From: Aphrophora alni
Lineage: Eukaryota; Arthropoda; Insecta; Hemiptera; Aphrophoridae
Assembly: GCA_963513935.1 (NCBI GenBank)
Contig: OY740774.1
Location: forward strand, 22,277,949 to 22,341,948
Direction of reading: 5' to 3'
DNA: 64,000 nucleotides
Shown: one piece after another, positions 1 through 11,487 of the stretch
Layout of the letters: the number at the start of each line of letters is the position of its first letter
Numbering within the stretch: position 1 is the first letter of the stretch
The notes under the pieces: model-generated
The model's database searches: none
What the model was told of the DNA's origin: nothing
The model's input: the letters and a program-made list of their open reading frames with translations, nothing else
Program-made: the position numbers and the translations under genes

Positions 1-524
1 TCATATTAATCTAGATCTGATAGTGTTTAATAGCTGTTTTAAATCAAAAGAAGATTTTTAAAGTTCAGGAACAACAAACAATATATAAGAAAACACAATT
101 AACTAATGAAGTAGTTTACACAAAATTAATTTGATTAAGATACACACGTTTTGCCGATAGCCATCATTAAGCTCATCATGCTTGATGATGCCCTGGAGAA
201 ACATATATGTAACTTAATAAAGTAAATTTTGTATAACTACTATATTGGTTAAGCTATTTTTATTTAATCTGGAGTTTCACTAAATACCACTTCATTTTAC
301 TTTAAATTGTTTAAAAATGTTTATATAAATTAATCAGTTGGGACAAATCAAACCATTTTAAGTAAAGACGATTATTTTTAAAGAACGTTAATTGACCTTG
401 TAATCATAGTTTAATTAATTAATTTTTATAATTACAATAAAAAAACCTAGAATTACCATTTAATATAAGTTACTACAAGATACATTCAGTTGAATAAAAT
501 TCAATGTTTCACTTTTCTTTTCTA
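1..524. other. AT-rich non-coding stretch
   Basis: I see no gene, RNA or recognisable repeat here. If the NRF-like gene continues to the left, this is part of its second intron. Confidence 0.5.
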
Positions 525-715
525 CCCTCAATATGGCAATCCCGAGGGCCCCAAATGGATCTACACCTGTTTTCATGTAATCTGAGGTTATATTCCTCTC
601 TTTCATCTTTTCTAACAGGTCTCTCTTGGTCCTGATGCTATTGAGTATTCGAAGGCTAGAGATCTTTATTCTATATTCTTTCCTTCCTTTTTTATAAGGT
701 GATGATACCAAAAAG
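525..715 (+). repeat. Family A dispersed repeat, copy 1
   Basis: This copy runs from CAATATGGCAATCCCGAGGG through the TTTCATCTTTTCTAACAGG block to the TATAAGGTGATGATACC end. It is one of at least 17 copies in the window and lacks the outer half of the terminal hairpin. The minus-strand frame is open for about 80 codons, but that frame is disrupted in most other copies, so I do not treat it as a gene. Confidence 0.8.
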
Positions 716-828
716 TGTTTACCTTAAAAAACCTACTCTAGTTTATATTAAATCTTATTATTAAACGGGATATAAAAGTTGTCTTTATATTACAAAATAT
801 TAACTGTTATTTTATTTTTTAATTTCAG

Positions 829-924
829 AACTTTGGTTCAAATAGTAGTAAAAATCACGATGCAAGAATGCCCAAATCTAACCACCAACACGGATTCAGT
901 GTCCATAAGAACAATATTAATCCT
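829..924 (+). other. Candidate internal coding exon, plus strand
   Basis: A pyrimidine-rich tract ending in AATTTCAG precedes the segment, and the consensus-like donor GTGAGTAG follows it directly. The 96 nt (32 codons) are open in two frames: one is polar (begins NFGSNSSKNH), the other is mixed (contains TMQECPNLTT). Composition is less AT-rich than the flanks. It lies opposite the NRF-like gene and does not resemble the continuation of that protein. No partner exon was recognised. It may be chance, an exon of an antisense or nested gene, or an exonised repeat. Confidence 0.28.
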
Positions 925-1028
925 GTGAGTAGATTACTTGAATAATTGTCATTGGAAAATGTGCAACAAGTAATTTTAAAGATTAGATGATTAGGAATGT
1001 AATCATCTTTGTGTTTGTAGCTTTTTCT

Positions 1029-1388
1029 GGTACTTACGTATTAACGTCACCGTTGCTAATGCGCATGCGCCAATATTTGCTTACTTTGCGATATAATTAT
1101 ATATCATGACAGGTTTGGCCAGGTAGCTATATATATAATCACCTGGCCAAACCTTTCGTAAGTTTATTGAAGTTAATAATTTGAAATTAGATCATGGATA
1201 AACATGAGCTTTAAAAGTGAAGTGCCGCCAATCTACGCCTAAAATTTTTGCGACAAATCATAAAATGAAAGTATATGAATCTCAAAGCTGAAAAAATGGA
1301 ATTCTGCTTCCCTTAAACCAGTTTGCTCTTTATTGGCGCATGCGCATTAGCGCAACTTCTGCTGCGGTGGCGTTAATACGTAAGTACC
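1029..1388. mobile_element. Non-autonomous DNA element with about 48-58-bp inverted ends
   Basis: The left end (1029-1076) starts GGTACTTACGTATTAACG and continues to GCTAATGCGCATGCGCCAATA-type sequence. The right end (1331-1388) is its inverse, with about 12 extra bases in the middle of the arm. A second, smaller palindrome (AGGTTTGGCCAGGT / ACCTGGCCAAACCT) sits around 1112-1155. No coding sequence and no clear target-site duplication are seen, so the superfamily is unresolved. This is a MITE-type element. Confidence 0.72.
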
Positions 1389-1803
1389 CCATTTCTTTTT
1401 AAATTCAAGTTTATTTTTTAAAATGTTGGAAATTTTTCAATTTTATTGTATTTTAAAATTGAAGATATAAAAAATTAAAACCACCACACTTCGAATTTAG
1501 TTATCTTTAAAATAATATTAGTTCCAACGATTTCATATTAAGTATAGCCAAAAAATTTCCATTATAGAAGAAGCATGCCTATAAATTTAATAGCGTAAAA
1601 TTTGCATGTAGTTAAACTGAAGAGCTATAGTTAGCTAAAAGAGTTCATGTTAGTACAGTACAATGAAATTTCAGTTCACTTCTGCCAAGCTTTAAGTAGA
1701 TTTAATAAATGATTCTTTTATACAACATTGAAAATAACAATATTTTAATTTATTTTAATGAACATAAAAATTTCTTTTTCTATGGTGCTAGCCTAGACAA
1801 ATA

Positions 1804-2970
1804 CCGTATTTGCTTACGTATGACGCGCACCTTTTTTTAAAAAATCTTACGCGAAATTCGTAGGTACGCGTCATACGCGGAGATTTCCAAACGGAGATAA
1901 AGTACGGTATGTGGTTGGATTGTGTTATAGTCAAAATCGCTAAATATTATCTGGTGGTAAGCTATTTCTGTTTGTGTCATTTCCGATAGCTGTAATAAAC
2001 CCAATCAACAAGTAGTGGTGAGTTACATCCGGTGTTGAGCTTCACAAGAAAGGTGTCTGTTCATTTCGTAATTCTTCGGTTATTTCCGTATGTACGTACA
2101 CTGTCAGTACAGACCAGTTTTGTACCCCAGTCAAGATCGTGCGTGTGTTCTGTTTAGACAGTTTGGTGAATGAATGAGTAAATGAAAATGAATTCTGTAA
2201 AGCGTTTGGTTCATTTACTGCTGGTGAAAAATTAAAGAAGAGATTGGTAATCGTGCAGGGGGCCGTTAGTGTGGCATTAAGGAATCCTGTGTAAGAGATT
2301 GAAGGAAGAGAAAAAAGAGAAGCTTAAAGATTCCAATAAATATAGAAGAGTATTTCGCGGACGAAAACTAAAGTTTCTACAAGTAGAAGAACAGCTATTT
2401 TCCTACGTCCGAGATAGGCGTCACGAAAGGTTGGCTATATCAACAGAGATGGCAACTAGGCGAAATAAATAGGAAAAGATTTTCAAATTTCGGATGCTGA
2501 TTTCAAAGTAAGCAGAGGCTGGTTATGTCGTTTTATGAAGAGGCATGGGTTATCCATCAGAAAACGATCGTCTATTTGCCAACATTTGCCGGACGCCTAA
2601 GAAGAAAAATTAGTGACATTTTAGAGACATGTAATTCGATTACGAGAGGAAAACAATTTTCTGTAGGGGCAAATTGGGAATGCTGATCAAATTCCAGTTT
2701 ACTTCGACAGGCAGACTCCACAATAAGGAGATAAAACTATTCGCGTTCGCACTTGTGGTTACGAAAAACAGCGATGTACTGTCATGTTGAGAGTAGCCTA
2801 CTGGCAAAAAACTTCCGCCATATGTTATATTTAAAAGAAAAATATTACCTCTCTAATATTACCTACCTACATTATAATTTTTTCATACAAACGTAATCTC
2901 GTTTTTGGGGTGCGCGTCTTACGCGAGGGCGCGTCTTACGCGAGAGCGCGTCATACCCGAGCAAATCCGG
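1804..2970 (+). mobile_element. Internally deleted pogo/Tigger-like DNA transposon
   Basis: The element is flanked by TA at 1802-1803 and TA at 2971-2972, as expected for the Tc1/mariner/pogo superfamily. Its left end reads CCGTATTTGCTTACGTATGA, and its right end is the inverse of a related sequence (GGATTTGCTCGGGTATGACG read inward). Both ends carry tandem GCGCGTC-type motifs. The body encodes a decayed transposase whose C-terminal half is missing. At 1167 bp it is shorter than autonomous pogo-type elements. It lies in or near the second intron of the NRF-like gene. Confidence 0.82.
2182..2850 (+). pseudogene. pogo/Tigger-type transposase remnant
   Basis: Reading across frameshifts and stops, the segment contains the hallmarks of pogo-group transposases in order. 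A RGRKLKFLQVEEQL-like stretch is followed by YVRDRR, then the CENP-B-type DNA-binding helix GWLCRFMKRHGLSIRKR (from 2518). Next comes the start of the DDE catalytic domain (NADQIPVYFD near 2679, carrying the expected first aspartate), VRTCGYEKQRCTVML, and PPYVIFKRK at about 2816-2842. The second and third catalytic acids are absent because of the internal deletion. It cannot be functional. Confidence 0.82.
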
Positions 2971-3139
2971 TATTATACTATAATATTCAGTAAAATCAAA
3001 ACAAAATTGTATGATTTTATATATGTGTTATTTTCAGTAACATGAATAGAGATTTGATGTGTAATGAGTTACAAATATAAATCATTATTATCATTATAAA
3101 TCAAATATAAATACAAATCAATCTACCAGATTATGTTAC

Positions 3140-3384
3140 CTTTATTTTATCCCATACTGGAAGCTCTGGATTATAATATAAATCATATGGATCAAAGTGG
3201 AATGTATCCAGGTAGAAGTCTGGATAAGCTTGTTGTTCAGGTCTAAACTGTATTTTTGGTAAACAATATTTCCCTCTGAGTTTATATTTTGGTACATCTA
3301 GTCCAATACATTCATCAAACTGGCCTAGTTGATGTGTGTTACCTGAAAGCACTCCAAGTGGTGCCAAGGCTGAAGATTCTAACA
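3140..3384 (-). CDS. NRF-6-like acyltransferase, exon 2 (NRF domain)
   Basis: This is an internal exon of a nose-resistant-to-fluoxetine family protein. In nematodes and insects these are membrane proteins with an extracellular/lumenal NRF domain followed by a multi-pass acyltransferase-3 domain, implicated in lipid or drug transport and uptake. The acceptor TTTATTTCCAG precedes TG, which completes the split ATG (Met) codon begun in exon 1. The donor after AAG is GTAACA, a weaker site. The 81 complete codons read through GVLSGN, LGQFDECIGL and KYCLPKI, matching the conserved Cys-containing core of the NRF domain (W-A-x-Q-M...G-x-L-x-G-N...L-G-x-F-D-x-C...Y-C). It ends in phase 0. The next exon is not seen in the window, so the gene is partial here. 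Confidence 0.9.
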
Positions 3385-5045
3385 CTGGAAATAAAGAAAG
3401 AGGTGTAAATTAAATTGTGTTTACCTTCAACATGTACGGAACAAAATATAAACAAACTTTGTGAAACTGTAGTTTTTATGATTTTAAATGGAACATTACT
3501 AACTTTTTCTTAAACCTTTCACACTTTACTTGTATTATAAAAACATAATAATAAACTATATAAAGTTCCAATCTCTATGGAAAGTTTTAACTACACCCTA
3601 CTATACAGGGAGCAGTTCCTGTCCAACCCTTCTAGCTCAGGTTTTGAGTTGAATCAGGAAATGACATCTTTTACTTAACAGGAGCAACTTTGGTGCATAA
3701 GCTCTCAGTATTAACATGGCCTTAGTTACATCTTCTGTTACTTGATAGTAGGCAACCCTAGAGAAAACTTTCAATATTAGTTACATTGAAATGAACAGTC
3801 AAAAAGAAATTCATCTTCTGAAAATATAATTTTTCTCAGAAAGGTTCTAACACTCCATGTGCATATCTAAGATTTTACTAATGTGCATGTCAACCAATGC
3901 ACAGTTGAACTCAATGTGAAAGCAAATAAAAAAAACAACTGATAAAAGGAAACAGGCGATTAAGGCCTACGGATTAAGTTCTAGAAGAATAAGGCCAGTG
4001 GTCCCAAAACTACAGAAGAGAGATCGTAGTGTAGTGTAACTCCCCTAATAAAAAAATATAAAATTGCAGCTTTTTTTGCTTTTAGAGGTCAGAACAAATA
4101 TATGGCAAAAAGTTTAACCAAAATCGGTTGAAAAAGAAAAAATCCCCGTTGAAAACATGATTACATAAGTTTAGTTAAATATAGCAATTATTTTGTCATA
4201 ATGGATTTATAACTATAAATAATGAAGGAAACTGTATTGGAAGTAATTTTCCTTATTCAGTGTTATTTCAAAACTAAATTAATTTTAGCTTTGACGTTCT
4301 TAATTACTGTAAATTGTTGCTAATAGGTTACAAATTATGTGAAATGACACAAAGATAATCTTAGTCATTAAATAAGCATCTTCTTGGATTAAACATCTTC
4401 CGTTAAATAAGCATCCATGTTGGTACATCCTAGTGCAGGATCAAAATACAAAATAAAACTATTTACTTTCCCTTTATATAACAAAATATGTAAAACAGTG
4501 TATATATTAGGATATATAAAAAGAAATATGTGAGGATTAAGATGTTTTAAATTATTTGATAACACCTTGTATAATATTACATAAACAGAAAAGTACACAC
4601 TAAAGAAACAAAAACCAAAAATATTTGTCATCAACTCTCCAAAAATTAAAGCTCAGGGGATATTTGTTAAAAAGTGAAAATGACTACAATCTTTAGACGG
4701 TCAAAAAATCAGGCTTAGTATATCAGTTATATTTTGGTTATAAGTTTATATCCCAAACAATATGTAAATACAAATTATATTTCACGTGTGCTTATATTTC
4801 ACAAGATGCCAAAAAGTCAAAGTTCATTTTAGCATTTTCACATTAGCTCTCTAACATTATTTTTTTATATAATGTCCAATTTAGCACATTTGTTTGGGTC
4901 ATAATCCTTAACATTCATCAAATGTGATTGAAATAGCTAGGGCAATTTTTAAATTTCTGATTTTCTAAGACGTCCATAGTTCATTTTAAATTTTTGACCT
5001 GTAACTCTCAAACCAGTATAAATAAACATTGATTTGACTTGTGAG
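3385..5045. other. Intronic, no recognised feature
   Basis: AT-rich sequence without a convincing coding exon or recognised repeat. Around 3590-4060 it is slightly more GC-rich, but I could not assign it. Confidence 0.5.
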
Positions 5046-5052
5046 ATAATGT

Positions 5053-5158
5053 TAGATAGAATAAAACTCGAACAGAAGATCTCACAAAAACTATGTTTAC
5101 TTAATCGAATAAATAAACGTAATTTTGTGAGATCTTGTATTTGGGTTTTATTCTACCT
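5053..5158. repeat. Foldback family F, minimal hairpin copy
   Basis: Two arms of about 50 nt (5053-5103 and 5110-5158) are inverted copies. Key motifs are AATAAAACTCGAACAGAAG, GATCTCACAAAAACT and their inverses. The arms match the outer parts of the longer foldbacks at 23.0 and 50.1 kb, including the phrase AACTCGAACA-CAAGATCTCAC. Only the outermost part is present, with a 6-nt loop. Confidence 0.75.
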
Positions 5159-5541
5159 CAAAGCAGTATTTTTAATGCGATGTTGGCAAATTGTTTGGGT
5201 CTTTTTAGAAACTTCATTTTAGAAAATCTTGATCAAAATACTTTATTTAAAACTTATCAAAATTGTGTCAGATCTTCCTGTAAAGGAATTATTAGGTTAT
5301 TAACATTTTTATTAATTCCGCTTAGTATTTTACTCAAATTAATATTTAGTAAATATTGGGAACAATAAGAGAGTCAAAATACAACATTCAAATTGATTGA
5401 TATGAATTTACACTTTTTGTAGATTATATATTTGTAAAGTTGAAATTATATTTCATTATCACATGGATTGACAACTGTAACTTAATAAAACATTTTCCTC
5501 TTGTTGTTTAAAGGAGAAACATTTCTCTGTCACCATCATAC

Positions 5542-5546
<5 letters not shown>

Positions 5547-5601
<55 letters not shown>
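5547..5601. repeat. (AT)n microsatellite
   Basis: About 27 uninterrupted AT units. Confidence 0.97.
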
Positions 5602-5604
<3 letters not shown>

Positions 5605-5682
5605 AAGACATTGGCTTCAATTACTCTAATAACAATAAGATCAAAAGGCTTACTTGAACAGTTAAATAATGTTAATATTATC

Positions 5683-5790
5683 AGGAAATGTTAGAATGGA
5701 TAAATGGGTGTCAAAAAAATTGTGGATAAAAAAATTGCAATTTAAATAGATAAGAACACAAAACTATTCACCAAAGACAAATATAATTTT
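5683..5790 (-). repeat. Dispersed repeat B copy (pair of 25880-25985)
   Basis: The reverse complement shares CCATT(T)-ATCCATTCTAACATTT and CTTTGGTGAATAGTT-TGTGTTCTT with 25880-25985. Diverged, non-coding, class unknown. Confidence 0.6.
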
Positions 5791-6443
5791 ATGTTAAAGG
5801 TAAATGATTAAGACTTCCAAATTTACCAAGTGCAAAAATTCGGTTATTACAACTAAAATTAGAGTAACAATTCATTTAATGATAGTAAATTTGTTTTAGT
5901 AATAATGATGATTTTCAAGTTTTGTGGTAATTAAGATAAAACAAAAATGAGGCATCTTGCAATATAATCTGTAAAGAATAAATGTAGTCCAAGAACTTTA
6001 ATTAAGAGTTAATATATATTACACCTTATACTCAACAGTAAATTACATTAAATGAATGAGATTCATAATTTGTTTTTTTAGTTCAAACTTGACATTGATT
6101 TTTACATAATTTGTTACCATATCCTTCGAATTCAATCTCAATGAAAGCTGAACATTTTTATTTTGTTATATGTTTTTAAAGATGCTAAATTATAATTTGA
6201 CATTGATTGATATAGTACTTAGTCCAGAAATCGAAAAGTTTTTAAATATGAAGCCTTCTAACCAGCAAAACAAATTTATTTATATTTCATCACATACCAA
6301 CATAACCAAGGCCAGACAGTGATTAATAAATTTATTTTAATCAAGTTAAAAAATATTCTGAAGTTTTGTGTTTTTTGAAAAGTTGGTTCAGTTTATCCAT
6401 GATTTATACTAACAACTGAATGTACTTTGTATAACTTCATGTT

Positions 6444-6598
6444 AAATAAAACACAATATTTAGTAAATTCTACAACTTATTGAGTCATGCTGACCATTTT
6501 TCATCACCATTTGACATTTACATGGCAGCTTATGGAAAAACCATCAGCAAGACTCCATAAATTGTAGAATTTATTAAATGTTGTGTTTGTGTTTCATT
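6444..6598. repeat. Inverted-repeat (foldback) element
   Basis: Arms 6444-6480 and 6557-6598 are imperfect inverse copies (AAAACACAATATTTAGTAAA versus the inverse of TTTATTAAATGTTGTGTTTG), separated by about 76 nt. A small non-coding foldback. Confidence 0.6.
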
Positions 6599-6599
6599 A

Positions 6600-7880
6600 T
6601 CCATTTCCTATATTGGTTACCTATAACATTATTTCCAATACACGATTATTAATAGGTAAACATGTTGTATAAGTACCTATATTACTTGCCTTGAATAGCC
6701 ACTAATTATTGTTCTATGGTGATCTATTTAATCTTTCAGGTGATTCACAGAGCAATTAATTATTAATTGTTCTAGGCCATTACCTATTAATAAGTGAAGG
6801 ACAAATTATATTGAAACATATTTATATCGTTTGTAGCGTTTCAGTTTTTAATAAATATTATTTCTGATCCTGCCTACAGCTGTAGAAATGTACACAAACC
6901 ATATCCGGTTACATTCCTTTAAATGTCAAAAACGATATAACTAATAATGTAAGTTTATACCAAAACAAACAATATCAACCATCTTTTCGAATTAAGAGAT
7001 GACTGATCTAGAGTACTTTTACAAATATAATATTAAGGTTTACCTACTTTATTTATTTATCATTTTTCCAACATTACTGTAGCTGTGTGAAAAGAAAAAC
7101 TATAAATAAATTATTATCAATGGAAAGGAACAATATAGCTCCAGAGTTAAAATAAACACCTAACTACTTACCTAATTCTTAATACAATAGATTAATATTA
7201 TTGTTATATAAAGAAATTTAGTGTTAAAAATAAATATAAATAATAATAACTTTACTACTAGTTTACAGTTCCAGTTTGAACACGTCAAAACAAGAAATTG
7301 TTGTCATTTTAATATTCTTATCAGTTCATTAATATTATCAATTCATAACAACTTATTACACTTCTAGTTGTTTTGATATTAAAGTGGTATCAAATTATAA
7401 ATTTTTAAATCCATAAATAAAAATGAATTTAAAAAAACAATTCCAATTGTCCTTCTGTCTTGTAATATGGTCTCAAATCCTTGTCTTGTGGTGAGACAAA
7501 TTAGTAGTAGGCCTATTGTTATAGCTTCTATTGTAAAATATCCTTATTACTTTATGAACAATTAAAATGTTGAGTTGTTTAAATAAAAGGGAATAAGGGA
7601 AAGTTACTATTTGTCAATGGCATTATTTGTATACAAAACTTCTGCATAATTTCAAGTGGCTTTACCACACAGATTGCACTGCTTATAACCAATATGTGAT
7701 ACCGTAATAGAATCTTGAGTGCACCAAGGCAAAGTACAGTATTCTCTTCAATCTTGTATAACATATTTTGTGTTCACACATGTTTGATTTTACAACTTAT
7801 CAATGCTTTTTATACATGATATAAATAAATCCCCAAATATTTAATTTTATCAACAATAACTATTGAATTCCAAGAACAAA
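6600..7880. other. Intronic, no recognised feature
   Basis: AT-rich. A 13-bp inverted pair TTATTAATAGGTA / TACCTATTAATAA (about 6647 and 6781) is the only structure noticed. Confidence 0.45.
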
Positions 7881-7889
7881 TTGATTTAT

Positions 7890-8480
7890 GATTTACACAA
7901 CTAAAATCAAACACGATTCCAATATTCTCATATTTTCCGTCCGCATAGTGCAGTGTAATGTCATCAACAAATGCATTGATTTTACCTTTGAAGTCTTTTT
8001 CCAGATGATCGTTTATAAAAATTATAAATAGAATTGCCGATAGTACTAATCCCTGCGGGACACCTTAATTTAACACCTGAATGCCACTTGTATGATTATT
8101 TATGCAAACATGTTGTGTTTTATATTTTAGGTGGCTGTCAAAAAAATACAAGGCCACACCCTTAATGCCTGGAGTTTCTAATTTTGCCAAATGAATTTTA
8201 TGATTAACAAGGTCAAAAGTTTTAATGAAAACTATAAAAATAGGTGAAACTTTATTTTCTCCATTTGCGTTTTGTATATTCCTGAAATAAAATTCAAGTG
8301 CTTGTTCCATATACATCCCTTTCTTGAATTCGTATTGTCTCTTACTAAAATAATTTGTATTATTCAAGAACTTTAGGAGTCGATGTGTTATAATATTCCC
8401 AATAATTTTTGAAAGTACTGACTGGTTTGTAGTTAATCAAATTACATTATTACCCTTTTTAGATGGTTTATTTCCAACCT
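7890..8480 (-). pseudogene. LINE reverse transcriptase remnant (Jockey/CR1-like)
   Basis: Read on the minus strand with one in-frame stop near the GVPQG box and another further upstream, the order is as follows: VLSKIIGNIITHRLLKFLN, QYEFKKG, an FIKTFDLVNH-like motif corresponding to the first palm aspartate, GVPQGLVLSAILFIIFIND, then FVDDITLHYAD carrying the catalytic DD pair (about 7955-7975). This order is diagnostic of non-LTR reverse transcriptases of the Jockey/CR1 type. The endonuclease and 3' end were not found, so this is a fragment, and the stops make it non-functional. Confidence 0.85.
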
Positions 8481-8917
8481 CAGTACACTTTATTTGTAAA
8501 TGAAGAAGCATCTTGACCTCTCTCGTCATTTATGACATATCTATAAATTAAATTAAGATGTTAATAATTACTCTACATAATGTGTAAACATGATGATAAC
8601 TTACTTTTATTGTGTTTCATACTAAATACACGTTCCCAATACAACTGCAATTACTCGTATAATTTGCAAAAGAAATGTCAAAATGAAACTCAGCACTTTT
8701 AAAACACAATTATTATGAAAATCAAAATTGGTAAATCCACTTCAAATACACGACTTTGATAAGTTAAATAGACATAGTAAAACATTAAAAAATTTCAAGA
8801 AAATTTGTTTAAAAAAGTTTAAAAATAAGCCTACAATGTCATAAATAATTTTTTTAATATTTATTTGTTATTAATTATGTATGTATTTTTGTTTCAAAAA
8901 TGTATTTTCTATACGTG

Positions 8918-8918
<1 letters not shown>

Positions 8919-8968
<50 letters not shown>
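8919..8968. repeat. (TA)n microsatellite
   Basis: About 24 TA units, followed by a short interruption and a second run to about 8999. Confidence 0.97.
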
Positions 8969-8971
<3 letters not shown>

Positions 8972-9209
8972 CATATAGATAGAACATATATATATATATG
9001 TTCTATGATATTTAAAAAATAAATAGGTCTATAAGGGTTCAAAAATTGAGCCTTAAAGCACTACAAAATTTGTTTTCTACTCATTACATAGATTTTTATG
9101 TCTTTTAGAGGTTTATAAATATGATAACCCTAGGATTTGACAACTTTATGAAATTTGTTTTAGTGTCAGAAATTAACAAAAAATATGCTACAATGTCGGT
9201 AAATAATTT

Positions 9210-9211
<2 letters not shown>

Positions 9212-9241
<30 letters not shown>
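9212..9241. repeat. (TA)n microsatellite
   Basis: About 14 TA units. The flanks GCCTACAATGTCATAAATAA (about 8829) and GCTACAATGTCGGTAAATAA (about 9187) are related, so this and the 8.92-kb microsatellite may be an old local duplication. Confidence 0.95.
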
Positions 9242-9243
<2 letters not shown>

Positions 9244-9479
9244 TTATAAATTTTTATTTTTATTTTTTTTTTTGACAGAACAATAGTTTACGAGACGCCA
9301 ATGTAGTAGAGGGAAATTAGTCCAAAAAATTGATGAAAAGTGAGGTAACTGGAAAGAATTTTTTTTTTTTTTTTTTTTACATGCAACTGAGTGGAAAAGC
9401 GAATAAATTAGCAAAATCAGACTAGTGCTTTGGTAGAAAAGTGCATTTTTGATACATTTTGAGTGCATCTCTAGACTTT

Positions 9480-11340
9480 TTTAATATCTCCAGTTCTTTG
9501 GGTCGTAGAAAAATGAAAGAAAAAAAAACATAAAATACTCAGGAATGAAGAAACTATCGAAATGGTAAGGTATAGCCACATTAAGAGTAATTCCTAGCGT
9601 CAAAAAATTCGAATTTGTGGGTTTAAGATATTTCTCACTAAAAATGCAACAAATGGGGTAAAAACCATCAGATCTTCACGAAAATTGGATACAATATGTA
9701 TCTTTACACTATAAATTTGTGACCGAATTCCCAAAAAATTCATTTTTACTGCAACAGTTGGCTATTTTTGAGAAAAAATAGAAAGCATTGTATTTTAATA
9801 AGAAGTAGTCGTAGAGTTAACTTTTTTTTTTTAATTGTCATTAATTGTCAGTGTTTTACTTACTTTCTAGAGATTATATGCAAGAATTTGTTTATCAAGG
9901 TAAAGTGCCTTTTTAAAGAAATTTGTCATTTTACTCTTTTGTTATTTTTTCCAGTAAATCGGTCCGGATCTAGACAACGACGTCGCCCATTTATGAAATT
10001 TCAACATTTAGTTGTATTTTTTTTCATTTGATCGAGGATGACATTTAAATAAAAATGTTACGCAAATCCGGTTAAATAGATACGTTATATATGAAAAAAC
10101 AAATTTTTTCACTAAAAAGTAGTTAAAAAAACTGACAATTTAAAAAAAAAGGTTTACTCTACGACCACTTCTCATTAAATTACAATGCTTTCATTGTACT
10201 ACTTTGTTTAAACCTACTTTAAAATTGAAACATGGGTAGACTGTAATGCTATGTTTGAAAGCAACATTTTACTTTTTTTTACTTATGTAACAGGATTCAA
10301 AATTGGCAACATTTTAGAGAAATTAATAATATTATTTTTCTGGATAAAAATAATGTTGGCAATACATTTTATAAATATTAAGTATTTAATTGATACTCTT
10401 CATTCCCTAAAACAGCTGTTATACAAATTTTACAATTTATATAAATGAAACCTTATCTCTGAATTTTATTTCATAACGACTAGTTCAAGTTTTGACTATA
10501 TACCTAGTAAACACAAACTATAAACGAAATGCTATTTAAAACAGGTTTTCGTTTCTAAGGAATTTTAAAAACTGTGTGTGTGTTACTATGCAGCATTATA
10601 TTACCATAAATTTACCCAGATGGGAGTACGATATGCTCACTTTAAACTCTGATTTACGATTTGTCATAAGCATAAATTATAAAAATTTGTGACGAGGTTT
10701 GTTACCTACATTTTTGTTCAGTCAAGATATAAAAGATGTTTTAAATTGCTTCTAGTTTCCAAGTTGAAGATTGCATATTTTTAAATATATAAAATTCAAA
10801 TTTGAACAATGAAAGTTTAAATTCTAAATATTTTATTCAAAACATGCTTTATGCGTCATATAAAACAAACCTATTTGGTTGAGATTTTCCTGAATTTGAA
10901 CCAAAAATGGGCAAACATGTTTTGATATGATCTATGAATGAACAATTTCATCAAAATTGGACAAGTCGTTCAGAAATTATCTTGCAGAAAACACAGATAT
11001 TTATTATCTGTTGTTCTTCCTAAAGAAAGTTGTATAATAAAATTCAAAAATAGTAGCCTACTGGGATGAAAGTGTTTTTTTAATAACCGGTCCTGCAATC
11101 CATAGACATGACTAAGAACCCTGAACAACAGGTTCACAATTCGTATGTGTGCAACACGCGTTATTTGATTATTAGTATGTATTGTAACATTAAAAATAGA
11201 CTTTAAAATGGAAAATTAGTCTCACAAAAAACTGTGAAAATTTGAGTCAAAATAGTTCCATTTTAAGAAATCTATGAGTTCGAATTCTACGATGAGACGT
11301 TTTTAAAGGTGGAGGTTATAACGGGTTGAAAATAATAACA
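9480..11340. other. Intronic, no recognised feature
   Basis: AT-rich with many T/A homopolymers. The open frames here are low-complexity and carry no family motif. Confidence 0.45.
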
Positions 11341-11364
11341 GGGTTAGGTTAGGTTAGGTTAGGG
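11341..11364 (+). repeat. Interstitial telomere-like (TTAGG)4
   Basis: Four perfect TTAGG units preceded by GGG. TTAGG is the ancestral arthropod telomere repeat. Four units is short and may be part of a transposon end. Confidence 0.85.
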
Positions 11365-11487
11365 AATTCAATATCTTATATATAAATAGGGAAGTGATAG
11401 TCAATTTAATTAATAATTATAAGAAAACTGAAGTTAAATACACATAACCAAGACCGGTAAACACAACTTCACTGTTTATATGCAGTG

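Noticed and set aside
460..711. Minus-strand open frame of 83 codons
   Set aside because: It lies almost wholly in a family A repeat copy. The same frame is broken in most other copies, so it is not supported as a gene.
5034..5368. Two overlapping plus-strand open frames
   Set aside because: They begin inside the 5.05-kb foldback, are rich in F, L, I and N, and have no domain or splice support.
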